Source: CAYTCZ01 sp964436315 | Lineage (GTDB): Bacteria > Actinomycetota > Thermoleophilia > Gaiellales > Gaiellaceae | Length of the DNA stretch: 13,168 nt | NCBI GenBank assembly: GCA_964436315.1 | Contig: CAYTCZ010000112.1 | Coordinates: 1 to 13,168, forward strand | Direction: 5' to 3' | Shown: piece by piece, positions 12,937 through 13,168 of the stretch | Numbering within the stretch: position 1 is the first letter of the stretch | How the letters are laid out: each line of letters starts with the position of its first letter | Translations under genes and position numbers: made by a program | The notes under the pieces: generated by a model | The model's database searches: none | Seen by the model: only the letters and a program-made list of their open reading frames with translations | Told to the model about the DNA's origin: nothing

Positions 12937-13134
12937 ATGGGCGAGTGGGAGCCGATCGAGCCGCAGGTCTGGGAGACGGTCGTTATCCCGTGCCGCTGCT
13001 GCGGACAGGTCGTCGCAAAGCGTCTCTGGAAAGTCGAGATCGACGGCGAAGCGATGCGCTTCTGCGGTCCGACCTGCGAAGAGCTCTACCGCACCTACGT
13101 CCTGCCCCACCGCGAGAAAGACGCCACTAGCTGA
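12937..13134 (+). CDS. 65-aa zinc-finger-like protein coupled to HyuB, possible small third subunit
   Basis: The ATG at 12937 is one base after the HyuB stop, so it is almost certainly translated together with it. The product starts MGEWEPIEPQVWETV and has IPCRCCGQ (Cys19, 21, 22) and RFCGPTCEELYRTYV (Cys43, Cys47): a CxxC ... CxxxC treble-clef or TRASH-like zinc site with hydrophobic residues between. Related carboxylases carry a small extra subunit: acetone carboxylase a gamma subunit, and acetophenone carboxylase a roughly 15-kDa subunit linked to zinc. A matching structural role here is an inference from size, cysteines and position; I do not see clear sequence similarity. Alternatives are a metal chaperone or a regulator. 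The longer frame starting at 12598 is a shadow of HyuB. Confidence 0.75.
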   Translation: MGEWEPIEPQVWETVVIPCRCCGQVVAKRLWKVEIDGEAMRFCGPTCEELYRTYVLPHREKDATS

Positions 13135-13142
13135 CCTTTCCG

Positions 13143-13163
13143 CGGCACTGGCTCCGCGTGCCG
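13143..13163 (+). terminator. Stem-loop at the end of the hydantoinase operon (cut by the window edge)
   Basis: CGGCAC (13143-13148) and GTGCCG (13158-13163) can pair around a 9-base loop, starting 8 bases after the small zinc protein's stop. Only five bases follow before the window ends, so a U-run cannot be judged. Confidence 0.35.
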
Positions 13164-13168
13164 AGTCT

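Noticed and set aside
1..13168. CRISPR arrays, tRNA or rRNA genes, insertion sequences, origins
   Set aside because: No spaced direct repeats, cloverleaf-like sequences, rRNA segments, transposase-like proteins or terminal inverted repeats were seen on reading both strands.

Overview
The window is a high-GC stretch of bacterial DNA with short intergenic spaces, mostly good Shine-Dalgarno sites and strong G/C preference at third codon positions. This fits an actinobacterium or a similar soil lineage; the exact phylum is an inference from style, not from a marker gene. It is a metagenome-type scaffold: three runs of exactly 100 N (3144-3243, 5632-5731, 8481-8580) join four contigs, so N length says nothing about real distance.

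Left part (1-3143). On the minus strand lies an ornithine cyclodeaminase/mu-crystallin family gene (56-1069), followed by the first codons of what looks like a dipeptidase (1-46). Divergent from it is an unrecognised soluble protein (1218-1979). Next come a minus-strand exported/membrane protein of unknown function (2033-2695) and the C-terminal part of a frameshifted minus-strand gene cut by the first gap (2825-3143).

Middle part (3244-8480). A structured leader precedes a cysteine-rich radical SAM enzyme of the Tes/MJ0619 type (3384-4940). An ATGA overlap couples it to a cysteine-containing class I methyltransferase resembling arsenite methyltransferases (4937-5883). The second gap falls inside the methyltransferase and is an assembly artefact: the flanks share 55 identical bases, and collapsing them restores a 263-aa reading frame. 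A strong terminator ends this pair. Convergent to it are a flavin disulfide oxidoreductase (5984-7390) and a TfoX N-terminal-domain protein (7464-7793), both on the minus strand. Divergent from TfoX are a 30-aa single-membrane-helix peptide (8000-8092) and a small helix-turn-helix protein (8105-8317). A truncated MOSC-domain gene (8325-8480, minus) runs into the third gap.

Right part (8581-13168). After a proline-rich C-terminal tail (8582-8701) comes a compact plus-strand operon: cupin (8717-9154), HyuA-type ATPase subunit (9172-11214), HyuB-type subunit (11211-12935) and a 65-aa zinc-finger-like protein (12937-13134). This is an ATP-dependent hydantoinase/oxoprolinase/carboxylase-type system with a possible zinc-binding small third subunit. 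Together with the cyclodeaminase and possible dipeptidase at the left end, it suggests catabolism of amino acids or cyclic amides, though the exact substrate cannot be read from sequence.

The two most interesting systems are the Tes-like radical SAM/methyltransferase pair and the HyuAB operon with its cupin and small zinc protein.
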